Source: Strobilurus pachycystidiatus (lineage: Eukaryota > Basidiomycota > Agaricomycetes > Agaricales > Physalacriaceae). Taken from it: DNA of 64,000 bases. Positions 11,361-22,859 of this stretch are shown here, piece by piece. Position numbers and translations under genes: made by a program. Under the pieces are notes generated by a model. It had not been told where the DNA came from. It did not search any database and saw only the letters and a program-made list of their open reading frames with translations. The stretch is from positions 1,922,001 through 1,986,000 of the forward strand of contig JAHLMK010000009.1 in assembly GCA_019915135.1 (NCBI GenBank), given 5' to 3'. The first letter of the stretch is position 1; each line of letters begins with the position of its first letter.

Positions 11361-11888
11361 GGCTGCTCGAATATCAGGCTATCGCCGCGCGCTGCTACTA
11401 CAAGGCCTGACTACCGTACCTAAGCTGTCTCCTTCGGGGGTCCATACATCAACGACCTGCATGTCATCTGCATATTTTTAGCCAAGCAAAGGCGCAGACT
11501 CATGCATAAGACGGATGGCCCATGTGTGGCTGATTTACTTGGGGACTGGTCCGTGCAAAGGCCTTTGTTTGCAGGTGCGGTACGTCTCACCAGTTGCCCT
11601 TTCATCACCACCACCTAGCACGCACCAGACTGACCACCACACCGCCAGAGTCTCCGAGACTCCGACCTCTGTGCAAATTTGGAGGAAGTACGCTAGTGGT
11701 GAGTACTTCTAGGCTTACTGCAATCACCCTAATCTTAAGACTCCCAAGGATTCAAGCCATCTACAAGGACCCTTGAGACGAACATGACCCAGCGGGAAAT
11801 TCACAGTGAGTTTTGTCTGACGTGCCGTGCCTTGACGAGTTTGTGTTGGTCTCTGACTGCGTTATTAGTAGACACTTATCCCTGATAG

Positions 11889-12228
11889 GATAGTAGCAGC
11901 GCGTGGCGACGCACGGCTATCACGCCGTGGCGCCAAATGCGACCTGTATAGGCGCCAGTAGCAGCGGGTTTCGCGCGTTGCAATGCGCTACATCACGGAC
12001 TCATGAGAGCGGCACTATTTGGACGTCGCGACGCGCTGTAGCGATGGGCGGGCACACGAGCTATTTCACTTGGGTGATAGTAGCAGCGCGTGGCGACGCA
12101 ATCTGTCGCGCCGTGACGCGCCAAATGTAACCTGTATGAACGCAACTAACAACGAGTTCCGCGCATTGCAACGCGTTACGCACTGCAGCGATGGGTGCAT
12201 ACACGAGATATTTCATTGGTGGGTACTG
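11889..12228. repeat. Diverged tandem duplication, period about 187 bp
   Basis: Copy 1 starts at 11889 and copy 2 at 12076, both with GATAGTAGCAGCGCGTGGC. They share GCGCCAAATG, the GCGATGGG word and a CACACGAG/CATACACGAG...ATTTCA end. Copy 2 lacks about 37 bp present in the middle of copy 1 (around 11990-12030). Confidence 0.75.
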
Positions 12229-12520
12229 ATGGAGGACGCGACGCGTTGCAGCGGCAGTGCACGTCAGAGGCACATCAGCTACTAGTTAGGACCTTGCAAC
12301 GGTAAAAGCGTAGCGACGGTCGTTGCTACTCCTTGTGCTCAAGGAGGCATACGTGCTCAAAAAAAGCGAGCGACGCGTATGATCGTGTAAATTAGTTTAC
12401 ATACAATGTATCTGAGAAAGATCATGTTGCTACCCTCCGTAGCAACGCTACCGCCATCTGAGATGGCAAAACGTCGCCGCAAATTCATGAGCTTCCGCTT
12501 GTTCGACCGAACGCACTCAA

Positions 12521-12760
12521 CAGGTAAAACAACACGCCTCCGAGTCCACACTCGTCTGGCAAAAGTAGAGTAGATACTCATCACGGCGATGTTCGTTCTC
12601 GGAAGCCAGCATGATATTTTTTTGACTATTCGAGTCCTATATATACCGAGCCCCAATCGGAACAGCGCCGACCTTAAGAAACGTGCAATCTGGGGTTTTC
12701 TCACACGACCACTGCCGTATAAGTTTATTGACTACTATTCTCATTCCTTCTCATGTCCTT
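12521..12760. repeat. Dispersed repeat, copy 1 (copy 2 at 28551-28800)
   Basis: This stretch and 28551-28800 share in order: GTAAAA, GCCTC, TCTGGC(A/G)AAAGTAGAGT, ACTCA(T/C)CACGGCGA(T/C)GTT, GCCCCAAT(C/T)GGAAC, AA(G)GAACGTGC and TTCTCACRCG, followed by an ACTATTC-rich end. It contains a TATATATA word near 12640. It may be an LTR or promoter fragment of an unrecognised element. Confidence 0.65.
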
Positions 12761-13705
12761 ATCACGGCGAGGAATGCTGTGAAGCTACCCGCGTACACGG
12801 CCACTGAGGAAGGCCGTTATACTAGTCGGACAACGTCACCTGTGGCAGACGAAAGTCAGAGTGGGATGTACGCCCGTATCCAAAAAATCTCGGGACCACA
12901 TAGCCGCACTGCTTGAAAAGGACATTTGAACGTGTGACGAATGCACAGACGCAAAGAGAGCAAAGAGGTCATCGACCGGGGGCCGGGGTGATGATCAACG
13001 TACAGACTTAACCTGGACTTAACCATGGGACAGGACGATGTCCGAATCGGAGATTTCAGCTGCATTGATCACTACTTACTTGTCTATGATCGTCATCCAC
13101 TCGTTGCTCTGACGCTTGGCGTTGTCCTGTCGAGCTCAGCCTACATCTACCCGCGACAATCGTTTCTGGGCCAAAATGTATCTGTCAAGACGTTCGGCAT
13201 GCTTAGCGTACGAGAGGTCCATCAAGGCCGCTAGTAGCAACAGCGGATAAGCGTATTTGACTCACGCATGTTGACAAATTGCGCCACGATTGACGAGAGG
13301 CTAGACCGTGGATTACGTGGTTGCTCCTAACCCGTACGCCGAAGCAGGGCCGAAGGGGCAATCTGCCTCGTGACGGTGTCACACCCGGGCATCTTCTCCG
13401 AGTCTCCAAGGTCGTCTCCCACTCAGACAAAGATTCTGTAAGTGCCGTTCAGATGCTGCTGATCACTACCGGTATGGCCATCCAACCAGTGTTGACCTCT
13501 CTGTATTCTAGATCTTGATCGATGTTGTTCAAGTTTCCTTTCCATCTCGTCACGGGGGTGTCGAGCGTAACCATTGAGTTGTGGTGTACATTCTTTCTGG
13601 CCACACTGATTGTCTCCTTCTTTCTATTCAGGTATAGAATCCTCTTGCATATCTAGCTCAACTCACTCGCATTTGTCCAGATCCAGGACCAGGAAGGCGG
13701 CAGGA

Positions 13706-15954
13706 ATGGTTCTTTCAAACCATTTGCACACGGTACTATGCAGTGCGCAAGTGGATGCTTCCCTTCGCACATCCAGAAATTTCTCGCGATCACAAGCGAA
13801 GGGCCGCATCACTGCGCAGATTGTACAGTGTGATGGTCAGAGGAAATTCTGGCTTGTCGGGATTCTTCGGGGGGGTAAAGCACATCTCTGCGACATCCAG
13901 AAAGATTCTTTGGCCGAGAATTGGTACCCTGCCAATTTGACTTTCGATTGGTGTACCGAACGTGACGGACACTTGGCCCATTGGACGTATCGATTTCACT
14001 TTCAAACCGAGTACAACACCTTCTTGCAGACTTTTGCTAAGGTAGCCGGACATAGCGTTCGCCAGGCACCGTGGACGGTGAGGAAACATGCTCCACAAAC
14101 AACGTGATCTAACAAGTCTAATACTAGCCCACGGAACTGAACTGTGTTTTCAGCAAAGACCTACAGAAAATCAAGCACTGCCGATACCCCTGGCCCTCTT
14201 CTGCTTGGTCCTACCCATGGCAGTCCATCTTCAGCCTTGTGGACGGTTCAACAAACAATGAAGAAGAGCGCTTCGAAAATATCCTACCCTTGATCTTTGG
14301 CTACCTCAAAGACAACCATCCCCCCACAGACCTCCATCTCCATCACTTCCACTCGTTGATGTCAAAAATCCTACCTCTAGATCTTCATTTGCAACACGGT
14401 GATTATCATCCTACGGAAGTTGACTCTGTTCTCTGCGAGTTCATCCTTGGCGCAATCAGAGTGGTCCAGCATCCCATGCGTTCGCTACCTGACGATATCC
14501 TGGCTGAGATATTCCAGTGGTGTTCGTTTCACCGGTTCCCATGTACACAAGACACCAACTCTCTTTATGTTGAGCGGGCGCCATGGCTCCTCACATATGT
14601 ATGCCGTCGCTGGCGATATATCGCTCTCTCTATGCCTACACTCTGGTCAACCATAGTGCTACCCCTAGAGGATGATACTATTCCATGGGGGCGGCCAGAG
14701 CCACTCGAGCGTCTCCGTCTATGTCTTTCTCGCTCCCGAAGGGCGAGTTTGACAGTGAACCTTGATTACGGTCATTATTCTGGCGCAGATAATGACTGGA
14801 TTTTGGATGCAGACATCATGAAGGCTCTAAATCAGAGTACTTGTCGCTGGCGTCATCTCGCCATAGATATGATTTCTTTGGTGGACGTTGCACACTTCTA
14901 CTCCCAGACCAAATTCCCTTGCCTCGAACATCTCGTGTGGATGTTTCCAGATTCCCACAATCAAGGCCATCGGCCTTCTCATTCGGTTCAACAGCTTTTA
15001 GATTTCCCTCATACACCTATTCTGAAGAGGGTTGACACTCTCCGAGACATTGGTGTACTACAGCCGTGGCCGTTTTCACACGTTATCGAATTCCACTCCG
15101 ACGGTTACGACCTTCCTACCTTCCTATCCAGGCTGCAGGTTATGCCACTCTTGAACACTCTGTTCTTGAAATTCACAAATGCGGACGAACTTGTCGAACG
15201 CCCTGTTGTTGTCGACTTACTCCACCTCACTCATCTGTATCTGTGTCTCCCTTGGTACATCGATCGACGAGTCGAAATTCCCCAACCTGACAATGCACAG
15301 GCGATCACAGACTTTATGGATCGTCTAAGAATGCCCAGCCTCAAAAGTCTATCCCTGCATCTGTTCAAGGTGGAATATCGTTACCTTCAGATTCCAGATC
15401 TCCACATCCTTCGCCCCTTTCTTCCCTTGAACGGTCCTTTCCTCTCCAGATTGACGGATTTGAGTCTCGAGCTCGGTCTATTCCACGCCTTCGCGACCAA
15501 TTGCCTCATTCTCTTACTCAAAGAGACTGGTATGGTCAAGAGGCTCACACTTTGCCGTATCCTGTTCACCTCGTCGCTCCTCGAGTTTCTGACCTATCGT
15601 CCAGAAGATCCCTGTCTTCCACGACTGGCCTTCCTAAGCGTAGAGGAGGTCTCACTAGAGTTCAAACCTCTCACCTTAAACATTCAAGGGTCCAGAACCG
15701 GCGCGATTGAAGATCAAAGCAACGTTGGCGACATTCCTGTTGCCACTCAGATACTCGCATTCTTAGAATCTCGTGTGACGGCGGTGAGACCATCGGGATG
15801 TGAACGTGCTGTTTTAGAAGAGTTCAGGGTTTGCAAAGATTGTTGGGTATCCGACGGACTGTATGGGTGGCTGAATCTCGAATCTCGATATAGGATCATC
15901 CAACAATCTCTTGTAGTGTCTTTTGGTGGTGTACGTTGCGACCGTCATGTCTGA
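13706..15954 (+). CDS. F-box protein
   Basis: Two exons, 13706-14077 and 14128-15954, joined across a 50-nt intron in phase 0, give 732 residues. The first in-frame ATG is at 13706. An F-box-like motif lies at about 242-300: MRSLPDDILAEIFQW, then a spacer, then LLTYVCRRWRYIALSMPTLW, the typical basidiomycete form with a late CRRWR...PxLW block. The following about 400 residues are Leu-rich with irregular spacing, compatible with a substrate-recognition repeat region. Such proteins dock on Skp1 in SCF ubiquitin ligases and choose targets; the target here is unknown. The N-terminal 160 residues, including a Trp/Cys-rich stretch ending in exon 1, have no recognised domain. It is possible that exon 1 belongs to a separate gene, but the frame is continuous. 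Confidence 0.78.
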
Positions 15955-16506
15955 GCGTAGTAGTTGCCACATCTTAATATCTGCCCGGTACTCTGAGACA
16001 TGAACAATCTCATCCTGTCGTCTGTACTCACCCTGAAAGGACCCAGTGACAGCGGTCCGGAATCGAACGCGCCAGCTCTGGCAGGTAGTCGGTTTCAGTC
16101 ATCTCAAAATTTTCCCTGTACACAGAACCGATTATAGATGTCATGCTGTGGCGGAGTTGGCAGCCCTGCAACATTTGCAACGCACCAATGCAACCAATGC
16201 AACCAATGCAACTAGGCTTGCGGCAAACAGTGACACACGGTTTCGACGGTGTCACATCTGTAAGCGAGAGCCGGTCACGTCATGATGGCAGACCACGCAC
16301 ACGTGGTAACTTAGATTGCGAGCGGTCATGATGTTACACGGCGCGCATCGTGCCACTGCTTCCAGCTTGGCCGTCGGACGTACACGTCTCTGCGACGGTA
16401 CTCCGTTCGGCCGGACGGAAGGACGGACCGGAGATGAGGTAGAAAAAACCACGCGGCCGCCTCATGGATAGACTGACTCTTTCCTACTACTTTCACCCAA
16501 CGTACC
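15955..16506. other. Intergenic, no gene resolved
   Basis: Contains the ACCAATGCA array at 16184-16210. A minus-strand frame at about 16034-16140 opens MTETDYLPELARSIPDRCHW and ends at a good donor (GGTGAGT), so a stray exon is possible, but no partner exon was found next to the F-box gene. Confidence 0.4.
16184..16210. repeat. Three tandem copies of ACCAATGCA
   Basis: Perfect 9-bp minisatellite, three units end to end. Confidence 0.9.
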
Positions 16507-17591
16507 ATGGAGATATACTCTACCGTCATCGGTACTGCCATCGGTGCAGGCGTCACCATTGTAATCGTTCAGTTATGGCAGACGGTACTTCTCCAGGTCT
16601 CTGTATCAGCGACGCTGGTGTGCTGAACTTTACCAGCAGATAGCCAAGGATATGAGGGGCGAGTGATTCCCCCTCCCAGTGCCTTTTGTCTCACTGATCG
16701 ATTGAGCTTGCCAACAGGCTGGCTGTACGATGCCGTGAACTGGCCAATAGGCGAGTAGATCAGTTGCAAGACGCGATTCAAACTTATAGTCCGCTTTTGA
16801 AGATAAGTTCCGAAACTGGTACCAAAGCAGTCCCTCCCCTGCGAAAGCGAGAGCCTCCGGTATGAGAGCTACTGCAGAGCGTACTCATCTTTGAGCCTAC
16901 GACGTTTCAGACTCGGATCTTCTGGCATCCAAGATTATGAAACTATCAATGATGGCTGCCGTCGAGGACAAGGAGTGGGTGCAGAGTAAGAAGGATGAGC
17001 TGATGTCCATATACAGGCAAAAAGGTGTGTGTTGCATAACCGTGGCTCCCCGGCGATGTCAAGGATCTTTGCTTTCAGATTCATCCTCCAGCGAACCTGG
17101 CTTCGTGACTCGAATGCTGCGCTGTCTCAGAATGAAACGTCCGTATATAGTACACTTCATGCATTCATATGCTGAGCGGTTTATCAGGCGACCCCAGTCT
17201 CAGTACTGAGGCCCAGCGCCTCTACGTTTTGATGTCGACGGTCGACGGCCTTCTGGATCCTCATCTGGCCGAGTTCCGGACAACGCTTCGTCAAAACCTA
17301 CTTGCGAGCTACTTGCCCATTCTCCCCAAAATATATCCCTCAAATGCATCCCAGACCGATGTTTTGGTCACTTTGGTTTTCATCGAGTCCAAGATTTTGG
17401 CAGATCTTCACCCTCTGCTGAAGGAAGTGCAGGAAGCAATGGCCCTTCGTTGGACGAAAAGGGCTGATGGGGGAAACCTGTCTATCAACGACATGACTTC
17501 CGTTGTGGAGACTTGGGTGCGCGACACTCTTACTCCACAATCTCGGGCCTTTGTGTCCAAGCTCCCGATGCCCGACCTGAAAGCTTCTTAG
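16507..17591 (+). CDS. Hypothetical membrane-anchored protein, multi-exon
   Basis: The ATG at 16507 starts a 30-codon exon whose residues 6-22 form one hydrophobic segment (VIGTAIGAGVTIVIVQLW), a likely signal anchor. It is followed by charged, helical exons (QIAKDMRGE / LAVRCRELANRRVDQLQDA) and a last exon ending MPDLKAS at 17591. My best exon chain is 16507-16596, about 16637-16662, about 16716-16859, 16934-17029, an exon near 17082-17138, and about 17189-17591. The fifth exon relies on a weak donor (GTCCGT), so that part is provisional. No enzyme motif is visible. It is probably a single-pass membrane protein with a cytosolic helical tail; function unknown. Confidence 0.5.
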
Positions 17592-17855
17592 GTAGCTGTA
17601 TGTATAATGTATGGCGGGGACTTCTGCACCATTCTTGAACGCTGTAGCTTTGTTGCCCCATCGTCTTGGGCAGGTCTTGGGTATCATGATCTTGAGCAGG
17701 CATGCAAGCTCAGGAACAGGCCCAGATACTGACAAGAACAATCCAATGGCCAAGTAGAGTAGTCTCGTAAACCATCCTCTACGGTGATGAAGAAACGACG
17801 TTCATCTCTAGTAGAAGCGGTATAGTGCTACTCGAGTAAAGACAATTTTGCACAC

Positions 17856-17905
17856 ATCTACAGCACCTCAGAGCGCACACACCCACACTCGGGCATGCAC
17901 ACCCA
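17856..17905 (+). repeat. Left arm of an inverted repeat (with 18867-18915)
   Basis: The core at 17878-17901 is the perfect reverse complement of 18867-18890 (24 bp, containing CACACTCGGGCATGCACA). The similarity extends weakly outward through a CACATCTACAGCA word in both arms. A second, imperfect copy of the core follows directly (CACACCCGGGCATGCAGACA). Confidence 0.8.
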
Positions 17906-18866
17906 CACCCGGGCATGCAGACATGCATAGTTGGACTTTGGACTCAGACTTTTACCACACGGCCCGTAGATGACCGTCGTATAGCGGCGCTCTGTGCAAG
18001 ACATTCAAGCGCATGCCACAAAGTGCTTATGCAGTGCGCACTTCGAACGTTTCGACACAACACGGTACACGGTGCGGGGTGCAAAGCGTGCACAAGTTGC
18101 TCTACCGTAGACGTCGACATGGCACATATGTTTACTTCGACATTTGTGATGAGTGGGGAGGAGTATTGTACAATGCAACAAGGTTTGCAAGACTTGTAAC
18201 CCGGCTTCTTCCCAGCTCCGAACAACAGTTTAAGGCTGTTAAGTCGGTGTCTATTGGAAGAACTCGACAGCAGTACCTTGACTACATACGAACCCCGCTT
18301 GCTGGCAAGCAAGCTCTCCGTCGTTGTCTGCTTTTGTGAAGGGCTCGGTTGTTGAGGGCAAGGGGAGCTCCATGGAGTCGTATCTCTGGGGCGGGAGCAA
18401 TACCGGAAGGGATGGAACGATATCGGGGTCGATTTGCTACCTGGCAATGTATCGCGTCAAACTGGTCAGAACCCGCGACTCACCAGCGACTGCTGGCTAT
18501 AGATCAGACTGAGCTCCGCTGCCCTTATGCTACGTCAAAAGCTGGTTTTTGATTGGCGGAAAAGTGAAAGCCTTCACAGGGACCGCGCCTCTGGGTCTAT
18601 AACCAATAGTCAGTCCACGTCGACTGCGATGAGCAAGCCCCAATCAACAGCTCACCAAAGAACACAACCACGACTGTCTAAATCCCTCTCGTGACGGTGA
18701 GCGTAAAACGGTGAGGCGGCGGGATGATCCTGCATCGGGCTGGGGTCGACGGCGGGAGCAACGATGGTGGTGATACGGGAGAGAGCAGCATTGATCCCGA
18801 TCACATGCTGATCACCGGTTCATACCGACATCGGACACGCGCCCTCTCGTACGACGCGAGTGTGAT

Positions 18867-18915
18867 TGTGCATGCCCGAGTGTGGGTGTGCGCGGTCGCA
18901 ACCTGCTGTAGATGT
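18867..18915 (-). repeat. Right arm of the inverted repeat (with 17856-17905)
   Basis: Reverse complement of the left arm, about 0.97 kb away. With the intervening DNA it could form a small non-autonomous inverted-repeat element, though no target-site duplication was identified. Confidence 0.75.
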
Positions 18916-19567
18916 GCTCTTAGTTGTATACACTCTGTGCTGCTCTCACAACAAGTCGCCACATTGCTCATTTTCAGACATTCCAACCCAAGACGGACCC
19001 TTCTCTGCTGGAGCGACTACACTAGGGGGGATGACGATGGGATCATAAACCTCATCTTATACTACGCGAAACTGCAAGCACTGAGCGGATGTCTTGGCGA
19101 CGCTGGGGCAGATGGCGCATGGCGTACGATGTGTCCCAGGTGCCAGAGTATCACGATGGCAAAGCCAATTTAGCGGTTTTCCTCGAGTCTGCAATATCGA
19201 TGGGCGTTCTTCAGGTTTCCGGACTGCGCGAGGCGCTACATCTCATGTGGATCGTATAGACTGAATTCGAGGCAGGCCTACAGTCTTAGAGTAAACCCGT
19301 TTGATCAATCAAGACATCGTCTCGATATGCAGCCGTTGGGCCAATGTCCTCTTTGAAGTTGTGATACTAAGTATACCATCTCATTGGAGTTAAGGACGAG
19401 AGAACGAACACCCTCGCAAAGTCTGCTGTGGCTTTACAGGTTTGTAATATGAGGTCCTTCCTACACAACATATAATCGTTCTTCAAAGTGTGACATTCAA
19501 CAAAAGAGGTTCATCCCTCCGAGAACGAGTCTATCAAAGACTTGGGCCTGGGCAAACGGCTATCACA

Positions 19568-20847
19568 TCAGTGGGTCATTGCAAAGGATATAATATAATC
19601 ACTGACACGATAATCCTCAAGAAATTTGCCAACTTGACAGACTTCGTCGTAGATGACATTGTAGTAATTCCGGGGAAAAAACAACACCTCGCAGCGGCCG
19701 TCCCAAAAAAATTGATTCCACCAAGTAAGTCCGGTCCGATCCCACAGAGGCGGTTGTTGCTGTTGGTCCGCAATACGCAATTGGCGAGATAAATCGAAGG
19801 CGGTACGCTTGAGAGTCGCTGCACCACGGCAAACCTCCAAGTCCCATAGACTAATGATGTGGTGAATCTGCTCGCTCAGCAGTTGCAGTCGACAAGCCTG
19901 ATCTCTAGTGTAGATAACGCCCACATGCATATGAGCGGTCTGCAACAGACTTCAGACGACCGCAGCGACAGAAGTAAGTGATCAGACTTGCCGTGAAGTT
20001 GGTATCTCGAAGAAAGTCTTTCAAACCTCTGACGTTTTCTTGCAGTCGAGGAAGAAACTTTCCCACGGAATCGGCATGCAGAAGAACGAGGTCGTGATAT
20101 AACTGGGAGTCCTGTGTATCGGAATTCTTCTGATGATCCTTGACACAAGCGGCCGTGTCAAAGATTGTGTCGATAGCCCATCCATAAGTGGAAAGCACTC
20201 CTGGGCCAATCCACATTGACAGGAGATTAGATAGGTCCTCAGTGCGGGCCGAGATCCTGGACGTACGTCTGCCAGGTGGTCAGACCGAGATCAGAGAGGG
20301 CTCTCATAGGCGATCGTCAGATGGCTCACCGACGGTTGGCTTTGGCTTGTTCTCGGAGGATCCTTTTAGGTGCCTGTAGGATGGTGAGGCTTACGCCTTG
20401 GACCGATTCCAAGGTTCCCATCCAGAAGATGAGAGACGCTGCCATGATTGCGAAGAGGATGATCGTCTTGACTTGACCCATTGTGAATCTAACTTCCTTG
20501 GCCTGATGTCGAGAACAGAAATCTAAACAAACGAAACCAAAGTAGAATGAACCACGCACCGATGTAATCTGGACTGGGGCTGGGGCGGCTTGATTTCCCA
20601 GAGATTCATTCAGACCGTTGCTATCGGGCTCGACAGATGTCTCTACAGGTTCGGCGTCTTCGGGCACAGATTCATGGTCGCCCGTGGGTTCGACATCCTC
20701 AACAAGAGGCTCCCATTCGATAGCTTTGCGCTGTGGATATCCACGGTCCCTTCCAAGGGTGGACGAGTGTCGCCAAGGATCCATGTCGGAGTTCTCGTTC
20801 ATCATCGAGGTGGGGGAAGAGGAGAATAAGGTAAAGGGCGACACCAT
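19568..20847 (-). CDS. Hypothetical single-pass membrane protein with helical tail
   Basis: Exons 20847-20560, 20502-20330, 20268-19992 and 19939-19568 give 369 residues, with phases matching at all joins. The third intron (19940-19991) begins GCAAGT, a good GC-AG intron; with it the frame closes, and no GT donor does so. Residues 1-100 are acidic and polar. About 109-127 is one transmembrane helix (TIILFAIMAASLIFWMG). The rest is helical with Gln/Leu/Arg-rich segments (LQLLSEQIHHIISLWDLE, LKRTAFDLSRQLRIADQQQQ). The C-terminal 45 residues are less certain and could include another intron. Layout resembles the 33809-35262 gene (one TM helix then long helices), but sequence similarity is not obvious by eye. 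Function unknown. Confidence 0.65.
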
Positions 20848-21091
20848 GGGTTTAAGTAGAATTACGCCTCATGTGAGCTGCATGTTCACAGGCGAGCTAG
20901 CCTCGTGTGTTAACACATATGATTTACGCAACTGCGCTGCCAGTCACGTTTCCAGATATCCGATGGCGAATTTCGAGCACGTCTGACAAACTCTACAGCT
21001 TCATGTTTGTCAACGAGTAGAGAAATGTACATCCCAGGTTGGTCACCATCAGTCAGCGCTCAATCACCAGCTGGGCGCACGAACAGATGAG
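20848..21091. other. Short intergenic spacer
   Basis: Nothing recognised; it probably holds the promoter of the 19568-20847 gene. Confidence 0.4.
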
Positions 21092-22138
21092 CTATAAGAA
21101 AAGTGAGGTTCTTGTTGGTGAGACTGTGGACGAGAAGGGCGGACGGAGGTTGTGGTTAGTCCCAACGTTATACGTCCAGGATGCGATAATTATGCGCTTC
21201 AGAAGTAAATCTGGGTCATTGAGCTCGTCGAAAAGATTTTGCACGAACGTTGGTGTAGTCAGCGAAATGAACGGCCTTCCCTCGGCTGTGATCGAAGAGG
21301 TGATATGAGCGGCGAACGATACCGAATCAACGGCTGCTTGCAATCGAATGAAGAACATCGGCCGCGATACACGACCGCTTCTCAAACAGATATTATACAT
21401 CTCCACCCTCGGAATGGCCCAAGGATCTCCACAACGCCGAGTCATTGGACGGAGACCCTTTACTGAAGATGATGGAGCCGCAGACGGTCGTGGAGACTCA
21501 CCTGAAGTTGTGTAATCGCCGGAAGAGCCCGATAGCAACGCTCGGGAGGACCAGAGTACCCCAGAGCAGGCCCAGCCACAATGAAGTCCGACAAGTTCAC
21601 AAGTTTCTGGTCATATTCTCGTGTCAGCAACGACCTACTGACGTCTAGTATTTGACGGACTTGCCCTCGGGGGAATGAACCTGTATTGCTAAGCCATATT
21701 GCACTTCCAAGATGATGTACGGGACGAATCCCACTCAATGCAAGCCTGGAGCTTGCCCCGTAGTAACAAGTTTCGCAGGCCTTTGTGTGTGATGAGCGCG
21801 TTGCCCTGCGATGCTTCTTCGCTGGGCCCAGTAGCTTATTACAGCGGTGGATGGCTTGATTTTTGAGGCTGATGCGTGAGTAGGTGTGCGTCAGTGATCG
21901 TGCGTGCAAGAGCCACGAAAGTTGACATTTGGCGAACGGATTGTATGCCGGTATTTGCCGAGATTTCAGGCACATAACCATACTGGGATTGTTTATTTGG
22001 CTGCTCAATTCGAATCCCGACAGATCTCGCTTTGGTACCGAACGTAAGCGTGACTGAAAACACGCAGGATATACGCGCATAGATATTACGCCAATCTTTA
22101 GACCTTAGCGCTCCCCGCGGGCGGTTGCTTGGGGCCAT
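21092..22138 (-). CDS. Putative gene, partial exon model, unknown function
   Basis: Two exons look secure: about 21600-21504, coding LVNLSDFIVAGPALGYSG and ending at ITQLQ, and 21459-21092, coding a stretch with SFAAHITSSITAEGRPF and FVQNLFDELNDPDLL. They join in phase 0 if the acceptor is the AG of TAAAG at 21460-21461. The 5' exons are not resolved; an ATG at 22138 (MAPSNRPRGALRSKDW) is a possible start. The last codons before 21092 may be intronic. No known domain. Confidence 0.35.
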
Positions 22139-22859
22139 TTCGAGCAGATGTGGATGCTCAGCGCCGACGGCTGCACCCGTTAATCGCTACTTCTATGTCC
22201 AGCTATGTCCAGTTATTTGGAGTCAACGTCGCGCGTGCCGCTGCTGTTGACAAGATGATGCAACTTTAGGGAACTCGGATCGACAGATGGCAACGCTCCT
22301 ATCGCTGTCCTTGTTACGCGACTATACGTCCCTCACGTCGACTCGCTAACCATTGGACTGGACCTCTCTTCAACCATCGCACACAGTACGTGTTTGGTTC
22401 AGTACGTGGCTCCGGTTATGACAAATGGTGAGCCTACCGGCCTTAGCCTTGGTAGCGCCATCTCCCAACACGTCGTGCATCCCAGAGGCATAATCTCGTC
22501 CATTCTCGCGATTTTCGAGTTCGACCAAACTCCTTGAGAGTCGTGCTACTACTAAAACCCTTACCTCGACATTGGGTCCAGTTTTCAACCGGGAGTGCGT
22601 CTATAATTTTGCTTTCTTGTACTTGTTTAACTCATGTTCAGATATGCCGCTTGTGCCGGCGCCGCGTCGTCCGACTTTGTTCTCTACAGCGGTATCCATT
22701 ACCTTCAACCATCAGTCAGTTCCCTCCGCTTCGCCGCCCCTAAACAACTCGATGAAACCGCCAAATCGCCGACCAATGCCGACGTCGTTGACGCCCGGTC
22801 CTGGAGCAACATGTGCATTCAACAACCCACGGCTGTCGGTGTCAGCGCAAGGCACGCGA
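22139..22859. other. Intergenic, no gene seen
   Basis: A Pro/Ser-rich plus-strand frame from about 22644 (MPLVPAPRRPTLFSTAVS) runs into the carboxylesterase relic. It could be a decayed 5' part of it or unrelated. Confidence 0.35.

Larger units (their letters stand above)
10467..13705. other. Repeat-rich intergenic stretch, no gene seen
   Basis: About 3.2 kb with no supportable exons. It holds a TTGAACGTTGAACGTTGA tract near 10673-10690, a pair of short GC-rich repeats at 11265-11360, a diverged 187-bp tandem duplication at 11889-12228 and one copy of a dispersed repeat at 12521-12760. Probably degraded transposon or satellite sequence. Confidence 0.5.
17592..19567. other. Intergenic with a long-range inverted repeat, no gene resolved
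   Basis: About 2 kb between two genes. Both strands carry moderate open frames but none links by consistent splice phases. The 24-bp perfect inverted repeat at 17878-17901/18867-18890 is the main structure. Confidence 0.45.

Noticed and set aside
16034..16140. Minus-strand exon-like frame MTETDYLPELARSIPDRCHW with a GTGAGT donor
   Set aside because: No acceptor and following exon could be found in the space before the opposing F-box gene; kept only as a note.
18801..18986. Cys/His-rich minus-strand frame that could be a zinc-finger peptide
   Set aside because: It is the translation of the inverted repeat (CACACCCACACTCGGG), so the pattern is explained by the repeat.
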